Positions 1 through 8,114 of a DNA stretch of 64,000 nucleotides are shown piece after piece (the stretch's first letter is position 1; every line of letters starts with the position of its first letter). The notes below the pieces were generated by a model that saw only the letters and a list, made by a program, of their open reading frames with translations, did no database searches and was not told the DNA's origin. The stretch is from Barnesiella propionica (GTDB taxonomy: Bacteria > Bacteroidota > Bacteroidia > Bacteroidales > Barnesiellaceae), in the NCBI RefSeq assembly GCF_025567045.1, contig NZ_JAOQJK010000012.1, positions 10,665 through 74,664 on the forward strand. The letters are read 5' to 3'. A program made the position numbers and the translations under genes.

Positions 1-231
1 CAAAATATTCTGATTTGTAGATATAAAGTCTACGACAAATGCCATTCCTACCCCCGAAAGAATCGCGTAAACGAGGTCGGAGAGAGCAGCACCCAAGCCG
101 GTAACAAGGCCCGACCATCTGCCTTTGTTCAAGGTTCTCTGTATGCATAATATACCTACCGGACCCATTGGTGCAGAGACCAATACGCCTATTGCTACGC
201 CGCGAATAATAGTATATATTGTGAGATCCAT
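1..231 (-). CDS. LysE/RhtB family exporter, N-terminal part (cut by window edge)
   Basis: The minus strand opens with ATG at 231 and stays open to base 1, giving 77 residues (MDLTIYTIIRGVAIGVLVSA and onward). The segment VSAPMGPVGILCIQRTL followed by a Gly-rich helix is typical of the N-terminus of LysE/RhtB-type amino-acid exporters, which are inner-membrane proteins of about 200 residues with six helices. The substrate cannot be told. The gene is divergent from purL, with about 250 bases between the two starts. The C-terminal two thirds lie outside the window. Confidence 0.75.
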   Translation of the reverse strand, partial: MDLTIYTIIRGVAIGVLVSAPMGPVGILCIQRTLNKGRWSGLVTGLGAALSDLVYAILSGVGMAFVVDFISTNQNIL

Positions 232-331
232 CTTGTTTTTATGTTTCTTTTCTTCCGGCAATTTTATTGCACAGGTGTGCAAAGATAAGGAGAATTTTCT
301 GCAAAATCCAGTATTGTTTTATTGAAATTAA

Positions 332-363
332 TTTGAAGAGATATAGCTTTTTGATTAATTTTG
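332..363 (+). promoter_or_regulatory. Bacteroidetes-type promoter for purL
   Basis: TTTG at 332-335 and TAATTTTG at 356-363 are separated by 20 bases, matching the Bacteroidetes primary sigma pattern (TTTG, 19-21 bases, TAnnTTTG). Transcription would start near 370 and leave a leader of about 110 bases before the purL ATG. Confidence 0.5.
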
Positions 364-480
364 CACGAAGAATCATAGCCGCATGTTGAGTATGATTTTA
401 TTGTCGATTTCTTTGCGGAAATTTTCGTGACAGATATAAAGTAGAGTGCTACTACCTGATAACATAAAAAATATACATAC

Positions 481-3400
481 ATGGTCCTTTTTTTTAGAAC
501 AGATGACTCTGTCATCGTTGTAGAAGCCAATCACCAGTTTTCTCCCGAAGAAACCCGAAAGTTGTGTTGGCTGTTTGGCAATGCCGCTGCTTTAACCGAT
601 GATTCCCTCCCGGGATGGTTTGTCGGTCCCCGTAAAGAGATGATTACTCCCTGGAGTACAAATGCCGTAGAGATAACTCAGAATATGGGACTTTCCGGCA
701 TTTCTCGTATAGAAGAGTTTTTTCCCGTCGGGAGCGATGAGGCAGAATACGACAAGATGTTGCAGCGTCTTTATAAAGGACTGGACAGCCGTGTGTTCGA
801 GATAAGCAAGCACCCCGATCCTATTGTACATATCGATGACATTGACTTGTATAACCGGCAGGAAGGGCTGGCACTCAGTGACGAAGAGGTGGAATATCTC
901 AACGGGCTCAGTAAGAAAATAGGACGTAAACTCACCGATAGTGAAGTATTCGGTTTTTCACAAGTTAATTCTGAACATTGCCGTCATAAAATTTTTAACG
1001 GTTTGTTCATCATTGATGGAAAAGAGAAAGAAAACTCTCTTTTTAAGCTTATCAAGAAGACGTCGGAATATAACCCCAACCGTTTAGTTTCGGCCTATAA
1101 AGACAATGTCGCTTTCAATGAAGGACCTGTTGTGGAACAATTTGCTCCGGCTTCTTCCGATAAGCCCGATTTTTTTGAAATAAAAGATATAAAGACGGTT
1201 ATTTCATTAAAAGCCGAAACACATAATTTCCCTACGACCGTAGAACCTTTTAATGGTGCGGCGACAGGTACCGGAGGGGAGATACGCGACCGTTTGGGAG
1301 GAGGAAAAGCAAGCCTTCCTATTGCAGGTACAGCCGTTTATATGACCTCATATCCCCGTAGTGAAGAAGGACGGGAATGGGAAGAAAATGCCATGCCTGA
1401 ACGTCCGTGGTTATACCAGACTCCTGAAGAAATATTGGTAAAAGCCTCCAACGGAGCGTCCGATTTCGGAAACAAATTCGGCCAGCCTCTTATTTGCGGG
1501 TCGTTGCTGACATTCGAACATGCCGAGAATAATAAGCAATACGCTTATGATAAAGTAATTATGCTAGCCGGAGGAGTCGGTTTCGGAACGATGAGGGATG
1601 CTCTTAAAGGGACACCAGAGCCCGGAGAAAAAGTCGTAGTCATGGGCGGTGATAATTATCGTATCGGAATGGGAGGAGGCGCTGTATCTTCAGTGGAAAC
1701 CGGAGTATATGCCAATGCTATTGAGCTGAATGCCGTGCAGCGGGCCAATCCCGAAATGCAGAAACGGGTGTCGAATGTTATCCGTGCGCTGGCCGAAGCT
1801 GAAGAAAATCCTATTGTCTCTATTCACGACCACGGAGCCGGAGGACATCTTAACGCCCTCTCCGAGTTGGTTGAAGAAACAGGAGGCCGTATAGATATGG
1901 ATAAGTTGCCTGTAGGCGATCCGACTTTATCCGCGAAAGAAATAGTGGGTAATGAATCCCAGGAACGTATGGGAATGGTTATCCGTGAAAAAGATATAGA
2001 GGAAGTACGGCGTATTGCCGACCGTGAGAGGGCTCCTTTCTACGTGGTGGGGGAGACGACGGACGATCATAGGTTCGTATTTGAACAGGCTGATGGAATA
2101 AAACCGATAGATCTTGCAATGGAAGATATGTTCGGAAAAGCTCCCCGTACGGTTATGAGTGACCGGACTATAGAAGAAAATTACCGGGATGTGAATTATG
2201 ACCCGGCGCATCTTGACGAATATGTAGAACAGGTTCTTCAGCTCGAAGCCGTTGCCTGCAAAGATTGGCTGACCAATAAGGTAGACCGTTCCGTTACCGG
2301 AAAGATAGCCCGCCAGCAATGCCAGGGTGAGATACAGTTGCCCTTGAGCGATTGTGGTGTAGTAGCCTTGGATTATCAGGGTAAAGCCGGTATCGCGACA
2401 TCTATCGGTCATGCGCCGCAGGCAGCGATGATCGATCCTGCAGCCGGTTCTGTATTGGCCGTGGCGGAAGCTCTTACCAATATAGTATGGGCTCCACTGG
2501 CCCAAGGATTGGACAGTGTATCACTGAGTGCTAACTGGATGTGGCCATGTAAGAACGAAGGAGAAGATGCCCGTTTATATACCGCTGTGGAAGCTTGCAG
2601 CGACTTTGCCTGTTCCTTAGGTATTAATATACCGACTGGAAAGGACAGCCTTTCCATGACGCAGAAATATGGCCAGGAAAAAGTATTTGCTCCCGGTACG
2701 GTGATTATTTCTGCCGGAGCCGAGGTCTCCGATGTTAAGAAAGTAGTTTCCCCTGTATTGCAGCCTGTTCGTAACAGTGCAGTTTACTATATCGATTTTT
2801 CTTTCGATAGTTTTAAACTGGGAGGTTCGGCTTTTGCGCAGTCTCTGAATAAAATAGGATCCGAAGCTCCTACGGTGCGTGATGTCGAATATTTTGCAAC
2901 CGCTTTTAATACGGTTCAGACGTTAGTGGAAAAAGGTCTGATTCTTGCCGGACACGATATCTCTGCAGGTGGAATGATAACGGCTCTGTTGGAAATGTGT
3001 TTCGCCAATGTGGAAGGTGGTTTGGAGATTAATTTAGACAAATTGCCCGAAAAAGATCTGGTGAAGATATTATTCAGTGAGAATCCCGGTATTTTGATCC
3101 AGGTCGAAAATAAGAGTGAAGTGGAGAAAATATTATCCGATGCCGGAATAGGATTTCTTCGTATCGGCCGTCCTTGTGACGAACGTCATATTCTTATAAA
3201 TAAAGATGGTTCTGAATACCAGTTCTTTATAGACCATTTGAGAGATGTATGGTTTGAATCCTCTTATTTGCTGGATCGCAAACAGAGTGGAGAAGAAGCA
3301 GCGAAGGCAAGGTTCCTTAATTATAAAGAACAACCTATCCGGCTGCATTTCAATTCTTCGTTTACCGGAAAATTGTCAGACCTCAAAATATCGGCATACC

Positions 3401-4173
3401 GTCGTGGACGGTCAGGAATAAAGGCCGCTATTATCCGGGAGAAAGGAGTGAATGGCGACCGCGAAATGGCATATGCCCTATTCTTGGCCGGTTTTGATGT
3501 AAAAGACGTTCATATGACCGATTTGATCAGTGGCCGTGAGACATTGGAAGATGTAAATATGATTGTTTATTGCGGGGGATTCTCTAATTCAGATGTTCTC
3601 GGCTCGGCAAAAGGATGGGCCGGCGGTTTCCTTTGGAATGAAAAGGCCAAAGCTGCATTAGATAAATTTTATGCCCGGGAAGATACGCTTAGCTTGGGAA
3701 TCTGTAACGGTTGCCAGTTAATGGTGGAATTGGGATTATTAACTCCCGGCCATGAAGAAAAGCCTAAAATGTTACATAACGATTCCCATAAATTTGAAAG
3801 CCAGTTCCTGGGACTGACTATTCCTGAAAATAATTCTGTCATGTTCGGTTCGCTCTCAGGTAGTAAACTGGGAATATGGGTCGCTCATGGAGAAGGAAAA
3901 TTTTCCCTCCCGTATTCGAAAGAACATTATAACGTTATCGCTCAATATTCATATGACGCTTACCCGGCTAATCCTAACGGTTCGCCTTACGCAATAGCAG
4001 GCATTGCTTCGGAAGACGGTCGTCATTTGGCGATGATGCCTCACCTGGAAAGGGCTATATTCCCATGGCAATGGGCATATTATCCGGCCGAAAGAAAAGG
4101 ACTGGACGAAGTTACCCCCTGGATAGAGGCATTTGTAAATGCCCGCAAGTGGGTGGAGAAACATCGTAAATAA
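481..4173 (+). CDS. purL: phosphoribosylformylglycinamidine synthase, large single-chain type
   Basis: It converts FGAR, glutamine and ATP to FGAM in de novo purine synthesis, in the cytoplasm. The 1230-residue length is that of the large one-chain PurL (about 1230-1300), not the three-subunit PurLQS form. The order visible is an N-terminal domain, an AIRS-like synthetase half with VNSEHCRHKIFNG and KAETHNFPTTVEPFNGAATG, a second synthetase half with GGMITALLEMCF, and a C-terminal class I glutamine amidotransferase. The amidotransferase nucleophile is Cys1075 in GICNGCQ, with His-Gly-Glu-Gly-Lys and PHLER near the end. A hairpin follows the stop, and the next gene is a second purine-pathway homologue. 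Confidence 0.97.
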   Translation: MVLFFRTDDSVIVVEANHQFSPEETRKLCWLFGNAAALTDDSLPGWFVGPRKEMITPWSTNAVEITQNMGLSGISRIEEFFPVGSDEAEYDKMLQRLYKGLDSRVFEISKHPDPIVHIDDIDLYNRQEGLALSDEEVEYLNGLSKKIGRKLTDSEVFGFSQVNSEHCRHKIFNGLFIIDGKEKENSLFKLIKKTSEYNPNRLVSAYKDNVAFNEGPVVEQFAPASSDKPDFFEIKDIKTVISLKAETHNFPTTVEPFNGAATGTGGEIRDRLGGGKASLPIAGTAVYMTSYPRSEEGREWEENAMPERPWLYQTPEEILVKASNGASDFGNKFGQPLICGSLLTFEHAENNKQYAYDKVIMLAGGVGFGTMRDALKGTPEPGEKVVVMGGDNYRIGMGGGAVSSVETGVYANAIELNAVQRANPEMQKRVSNVIRALAEAEENPIVSIHDHGAGGHLNALSELVEETGGRIDMDKLPVGDPTLSAKEIVGNESQERMGMVIREKDIEEVRRIADRERAPFYVVGETTDDHRFVFEQADGIKPIDLAMEDMFGKAPRTVMSDRTIEENYRDVNYDPAHLDEYVEQVLQLEAVACKDWLTNKVDRSVTGKIARQQCQGEIQLPLSDCGVVALDYQGKAGIATSIGHAPQAAMIDPAAGSVLAVAEALTNIVWAPLAQGLDSVSLSANWMWPCKNEGEDARLYTAVEACSDFACSLGINIPTGKDSLSMTQKYGQEKVFAPGTVIISAGAEVSDVKKVVSPVLQPVRNSAVYYIDFSFDSFKLGGSAFAQSLNKIGSEAPTVRDVEYFATAFNTVQTLVEKGLILAGHDISAGGMITALLEMCFANVEGGLEINLDKLPEKDLVKILFSENPGILIQVENKSEVEKILSDAGIGFLRIGRPCDERHILINKDGSEYQFFIDHLRDVWFESSYLLDRKQSGEEAAKARFLNYKEQPIRLHFNSSFTGKLSDLKISAYRRGRSGIKAAIIREKGVNGDREMAYALFLAGFDVKDVHMTDLISGRETLEDVNMIVYCGGFSNSDVLGSAKGWAGGFLWNEKAKAALDKFYAREDTLSLGICNGCQLMVELGLLTPGHEEKPKMLHNDSHKFESQFLGLTIPENNSVMFGSLSGSKLGIWVAHGEGKFSLPYSKEHYNVIAQYSYDAYPANPNGSPYAIAGIASEDGRHLAMMPHLERAIFPWQWAYYPAERKGLDEVTPWIEAFVNARKWVEKHRK

Positions 4174-4186
4174 CGGAATATAATAT

Positions 4187-4228
4187 ATGTGGCTGTTTTC
4201 TTATAAAGAGACAGCCACGTATCTTTTT
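4187..4228 (+). terminator. rho-independent terminator after purL
   Basis: GTGGCTGT (4189-4196) pairs with ACAGCCAC (4211-4218) and is followed by a T-rich run. Confidence 0.6.
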
Positions 4229-4291
4229 ATAAATATGGGGGAGATATGCCCTAATTAAAATAATAAATCAGAATAAAGAAATATAACTGCG

Positions 4292-5695
4292 ATGGGTGGT
4301 TTTTTTGGAGCAATAAAAAAAGAAAGTTGTGTAGCCGATCTTTTTTACGGAGTAGACTATAATTCCCATATGGGGACGAAACGTGCCGGTATGGTTACAT
4401 ACAATGAAGCGAAATTCGTGCGTTCGATACATAATATAGAGAATTCTTATTTCCGTACCAAATTCGAAGAAGAACTGCCTGCTTTTTGTGGAAATTCAGG
4501 TATAGGAATAATCAGCGACACCGATGCTCAACCTATTATCGTTAATTGTCATTTGGGAAAATTTGCTATCGTATCCGTAGCCAGGATAAATAATCAAAAA
4601 GAGTTGGAACAGGAATTACTGGATGCCGGGCATCATTTAAGCGAACATAGCAATGGCTTGTCTAATACCAGTGAACTCATGTCTTTGCTGATATGTGAAG
4701 GAAAAGATTATGTGGAAGGAATAGAAAATGTGTATAAACGCATTAAAGGTTCCTGTTCTATGTTGCTGTTGACTGCCGAGGGAATTATTGCGGCCCGGGA
4801 CAAGTATGGACGTACACCGATCCTGATAGGGAAGGGGGCGAACGGATATGCCGTTTCTTCTGAATCATGTGCATTTCCTAATTTGGGATATGAAACCGAA
4901 TATAATATAGGCCCCGGAGAGATCGTCCTGATCACTTCCGACGGATATTCCCAACTCCGGAAGCCGGGTAAACAAATGCAGGTATGTTCGTTCCTATGGG
5001 TATATTACGGATATCCGGTCTGTGAATATGAAGGAAGGAATGTAGATCAAATGAGAAATACCTGCGGCCTGGAAATGGGTAAAGATGATGATATCGAAGC
5101 CGATTTCGTATCCGGCATACCCGATTCGGGAGTGGGTATGGCACTGGGATATGCGACAGGAAAGCAAATACCCTACCGCAGGGGTATAGTTAAATATACA
5201 CCCACATGGCCGCGTAGTTTTACACCTCCTACCCAAAGCCTTCGTGAGCTGGTCGCCAAAATGAAATTGATACCGAATAAAGATATACTGAACGGAAAAC
5301 GGGCTGTGTTCTGTGACGACTCTATCGTGAGAGGTACACAGTTGAGAGATAATGTCAGTGATCTGTACAGGTATGGGGCTAAAGAGGTTCATATCCGTAT
5401 CAGTTGTCCGCCGCTCATCTATCCCTGTAAGTTTACCAATTTTACCGCATCTAAAAGCGATATGGAGCTGATAACCCGTCGAACGATCCATAAGTTGGAG
5501 GGAGACCATGAAAAGAATCTGTGTTCTTATGCCGAGACAGGTTCTCCCTGTTATTGCCGGATGGTAGAAGAGATACGCAAGCAAATAGGAGTAGACAGCC
5601 TTAAGTTCAATTCTTTGGAGACACTTGTCAAAGCTATCGGTTTACCGAAAGAATCTGTTTGTACACATTGTTTTGACGGGAGCAGTTATGAATGA
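4292..5695 (+). CDS. PurF-like amidophosphoribosyltransferase homologue lacking the N-terminal Cys
   Basis: The 467-residue protein has the PurF layout: an N-terminal Ntn-type glutamine amidotransferase domain (about 1-230) and a C-terminal phosphoribosyltransferase domain. The PRPP motif is intact at residues 339-349 (VFCDDSIVRGT, acidic pair D342-D343). A CTHCFDG motif near the C-terminus matches the CxxC of iron-sulfur PurF enzymes. Canonical PurF exposes a Cys at position 1 after processing; this protein begins MGGFFG with no Cys until residue 13, so glutaminase activity by the usual mechanism is not expected. It could use ammonia, be regulatory, or have another substrate. Many Bacteroidales carry such a gene beside a canonical purF, as far as I recall. 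It sits 118 bases after purL. Confidence 0.85.
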   Translation: MGGFFGAIKKESCVADLFYGVDYNSHMGTKRAGMVTYNEAKFVRSIHNIENSYFRTKFEEELPAFCGNSGIGIISDTDAQPIIVNCHLGKFAIVSVARINNQKELEQELLDAGHHLSEHSNGLSNTSELMSLLICEGKDYVEGIENVYKRIKGSCSMLLLTAEGIIAARDKYGRTPILIGKGANGYAVSSESCAFPNLGYETEYNIGPGEIVLITSDGYSQLRKPGKQMQVCSFLWVYYGYPVCEYEGRNVDQMRNTCGLEMGKDDDIEADFVSGIPDSGVGMALGYATGKQIPYRRGIVKYTPTWPRSFTPPTQSLRELVAKMKLIPNKDILNGKRAVFCDDSIVRGTQLRDNVSDLYRYGAKEVHIRISCPPLIYPCKFTNFTASKSDMELITRRTIHKLEGDHEKNLCSYAETGSPCYCRMVEEIRKQIGVDSLKFNSLETLVKAIGLPKESVCTHCFDGSSYE

Positions 5696-5715
5696 TTTGT
5701 TGAAAATAATGAATG

Positions 5716-5762
5716 AGGGAACTCGTTTTTGTTAGTATTAGACAAAAACGGGTTCCTATGTA
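5716..5762 (+). terminator. terminator after the PurF-like gene
   Basis: GGAACTCGTTTTTGT (5718-5732) pairs with ACAAAAACGGGTTCC (5742-5756) with one G-U pair, giving a 15-base stem. Confidence 0.7.
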
Positions 5763-5879
5763 TATAGATATAAAAATAGATGATTCATACTTTCTGCTTC
5801 ATTGTGTAAAATAGCCGGACATATTGATATTTAAATGATTATAACAGTGCTTGTCCTGTAACATTTTCGTAAAAAACAG

Positions 5880-5909
5880 TTGGCAAAAAGAATCATTTGT
5901 GTAACTTTG
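5880..5909 (+). promoter_or_regulatory. promoter of the etfBA-acd operon
   Basis: TTGG at 5880-5883 and TAACTTTG at 5902-5909 are 18 bases apart. A start near 5916 would leave a leader of about 55 bases before etfB. Confidence 0.5.
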
Positions 5910-5970
5910 CAAGCTACTGAATGAGTATAATTAAAACAAGAATACATTAATCTTACATCTTTAAAAAATT

Positions 5971-6843
5971 ATGAGTTTGAAAATCGTCGTGCTGGCAAAA
6001 CAAGTGCCGGATACAAGAAACGTTGGAAAAGATGCGATGAAAGAAGATGGAACGATCAATCGTGCCGCTTTACCTGCAATTTTCAACCCCGAGGATCTCA
6101 ATGCCCTGGAGCAGGCTCTTCAGCTGAAAGAGCAGCACCCGGGTTCTACTGTAACATTGCTCACAATGGGACCTCCTCGTGCTGCTGAAATTATTCGTGA
6201 AGGCCTGTTCCGCGGTGCCGACGGAGGTGTCGTACTTACCGACAGAGCTTTTGCTGGAGCCGATACGCTGGCAACCTCTTATGCCTTGGCAAGTGCTATC
6301 CGTAAAATAGGAGAATACGATATTATTCTGGGAGGACGGCAGGCCATCGATGGCGATACGGCACAGGTAGGTCCGCAGGTAGCGGAAAAACTGAACCTTT
6401 CTCAGGTTACATATGCCGAAAAAATATTAAAAGTGGAGAACGGGAAAGCAACCGTTAAACGCCGTTTGGAAAGAGGGGTGGAAACCGTAGTGGCCCCATT
6501 GCCTCTGGTAATTACCGTAAATGGTTCGGCAGATGAATGTCGCCCGCGTAATGCGAAATTAGTTCAGCGTTACAAATATGCAAAGACTCCGAGTGAAAAG
6601 GCAGCATTGGAACCCGATGCACAGAAGATATATGAAGAACGCCCGGCTCTTAATCTTTATGAGTGGAGTGTTGCCGATGTAAATGCCGATCTTAGCCAGG
6701 TCGGGTTGGCCGGTTCTCCCACAAAAGTAAAGCATGTTGAGAATGTTGTTTTTCAGGCTAAGGAAAGTAAGCAGCTTACGAGCAACGACAACGAAATAGA
6801 AGAGCTCGTGAAAGAATTGATTGTGAACCATACTATCGGATGA
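5971..6843 (+). CDS. etfB: electron transfer flavoprotein subunit beta
   Basis: It forms the ETF heterodimer with EtfA and carries electrons from acyl-CoA dehydrogenase. The opening KIVVLAKQVPDT and the segment DIILGGRQAIDGDTAQVGPQ are the standard AMP/FAD-binding signatures of EtfB. At 290 residues it is longer than the roughly 250-residue classical EtfB, as is common in Bacteroidetes. It is the first gene of a three-gene operon (etfB, etfA, acyl-CoA dehydrogenase), 37 bases before etfA. Confidence 0.93.
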   Translation: MSLKIVVLAKQVPDTRNVGKDAMKEDGTINRAALPAIFNPEDLNALEQALQLKEQHPGSTVTLLTMGPPRAAEIIREGLFRGADGGVVLTDRAFAGADTLATSYALASAIRKIGEYDIILGGRQAIDGDTAQVGPQVAEKLNLSQVTYAEKILKVENGKATVKRRLERGVETVVAPLPLVITVNGSADECRPRNAKLVQRYKYAKTPSEKAALEPDAQKIYEERPALNLYEWSVADVNADLSQVGLAGSPTKVKHVENVVFQAKESKQLTSNDNEIEELVKELIVNHTIG

Positions 6844-6880
6844 TGCCGTAACTTTTTAACTTTGACAAAAAACACAAATC

Positions 6881-7900
6881 ATGAATAATCTGATTGTATA
6901 TTGCGAAATAGAAGACGGCATGATAGCCGATGTGAGTCTGGAATTACTCACCAAGGGACGTAGTTTGGCGACCCAACTTAACTGTAAACTGGAAGCTTTG
7001 GTCATAGGAAGTAAACTGGAGGGTGTAGAAAAGCAGATATTTCCATACGGTGCCGATACGGTATATTTAATGGACGATACCCGTTTATATCCTTATACCT
7101 CAACCCCTCATACTTCGGCTGTAGTCAATCTCTTTAAAGAAATTGAACCGCAGGTGTGCCTGATGGGTGCGACGAGTATAGGCCGTGATTTAGGCCCGCG
7201 GGTTTCATCGGCATTACATAGCGGTCTTACAGCCGACTGTACTTCATTGGAGATAGGTCCTCATGAAGACAAAAAAGCGAATAAAACATATGAAAATCTT
7301 TTATACCAGATACGTCCCGCCTTTGGAGGCAATATCGTGGCTACGATCGTGAATCCGGAATGTCGTCCCCAGATGGCTACCGTTCGGGAAGGTGTAATGA
7401 AGAAGGAAGTATATGATGCTGATTACAAGGGTGAAGTAGTAAAACTCGATCCGAAAAAATATGTATCGGATGCCGATTTCGTAGTGGAAGTGATCGACCG
7501 TCAGATGGAAAAATCGAAAGCGAACGTAAAAGGCGCTTCTATTATTGTAGCCGGAGGTTATGGTATGGGTTCGAAAGAAAGTTTCGATATGTTGCATGAG
7601 CTGGCCGCTACATTGGGCGGAGAAGTAGGAGCTTCACGTGCTGCTGTAGATGCCGGGTTCTGTGACCATGACCGTCAGATCGGCCAGACCGGTGTAACCG
7701 TACGCCCGAAATTGTATATCGCTTGTGGTATATCGGGACAGATACAGCATATAGCCGGAATGCAGGATAGTTCTATTATCATCTCGATAAACAGTGATCC
7801 TAACGCACCTATCAATACGATAGCCGATTATGTGATTACCGGTGCGGTCGAAGAAGTTGTTCCCAAACTGATTAAATATTACAAGAAGAATTCCAAATAA
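6881..7900 (+). CDS. etfA: electron transfer flavoprotein subunit alpha
   Basis: This 339-residue protein is the alpha half of the ETF complex and binds the redox FAD. The C-terminal FAD-binding domain is clear: IIVAGGYGMGSKESF, GGEVGASRAAVDAG, QIGQTGVTVRPKLYIACGIS and AGMQDSSIIISINSDPNAPI. It lies between etfB and an acyl-CoA dehydrogenase, so the three proteins probably act in one redox step of fatty-acid, branched-chain or CoA-ester metabolism. Only a 48-residue ORF separates it from the dehydrogenase. Confidence 0.94.
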   Translation: MNNLIVYCEIEDGMIADVSLELLTKGRSLATQLNCKLEALVIGSKLEGVEKQIFPYGADTVYLMDDTRLYPYTSTPHTSAVVNLFKEIEPQVCLMGATSIGRDLGPRVSSALHSGLTADCTSLEIGPHEDKKANKTYENLLYQIRPAFGGNIVATIVNPECRPQMATVREGVMKKEVYDADYKGEVVKLDPKKYVSDADFVVEVIDRQMEKSKANVKGASIIVAGGYGMGSKESFDMLHELAATLGGEVGASRAAVDAGFCDHDRQIGQTGVTVRPKLYIACGISGQIQHIAGMQDSSIIISINSDPNAPINTIADYVITGAVEEVVPKLIKYYKKNSK

Positions 7901-7932
7901 AGAGAAATATTCTTTGCTGAACCCGATGTGTT

Positions 7933-8079
7933 ATGAAAAAAAACGTTTTAATTCTTATTTTATGGGTTTCTGTACAATGGGAGTCAGCTCAGCATACAGT
8001 CTATATCGATAAGAATTATCGTTGGTACGATAAAGCCGGTGCGGTGGAATATACGCATTGTTTTGTTCTTCCGTATTAA
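7933..8079 (+). CDS. small exported protein of unknown function (48 aa)
   Basis: The ORF reads MKKNVLILILWVSVQWESAQ and continues with HTVYIDKNYRWYDKAGAVEY to a TAA at 8077-8079. The first 20 residues look like a signal peptide (two Lys, then a hydrophobic core, then SAQ), leaving a mature peptide of about 28 residues rich in Tyr, Lys and Asp. It fills most of the gap between etfA and the dehydrogenase, in the same direction. It could be a real small protein or the decayed head of a longer exported protein; I know no family for it. Confidence 0.4.
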   Translation: MKKNVLILILWVSVQWESAQHTVYIDKNYRWYDKAGAVEYTHCFVLPY

Positions 8080-8114
8080 CACAACAGGTTTTCGTAAAAT
8101 AAAAATAGAGAATA

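Noticed and set aside
1927..2505. Minus-strand ORF of 192 codons inside purL
   Set aside because: It is antisense to a fully conserved part of purL and is an expected shadow frame.
4994..5584. Minus-strand ORF of 196 codons inside the PurF-like gene
   Set aside because: Shadow frame opposite a conserved enzyme; no signal or motif supports it.
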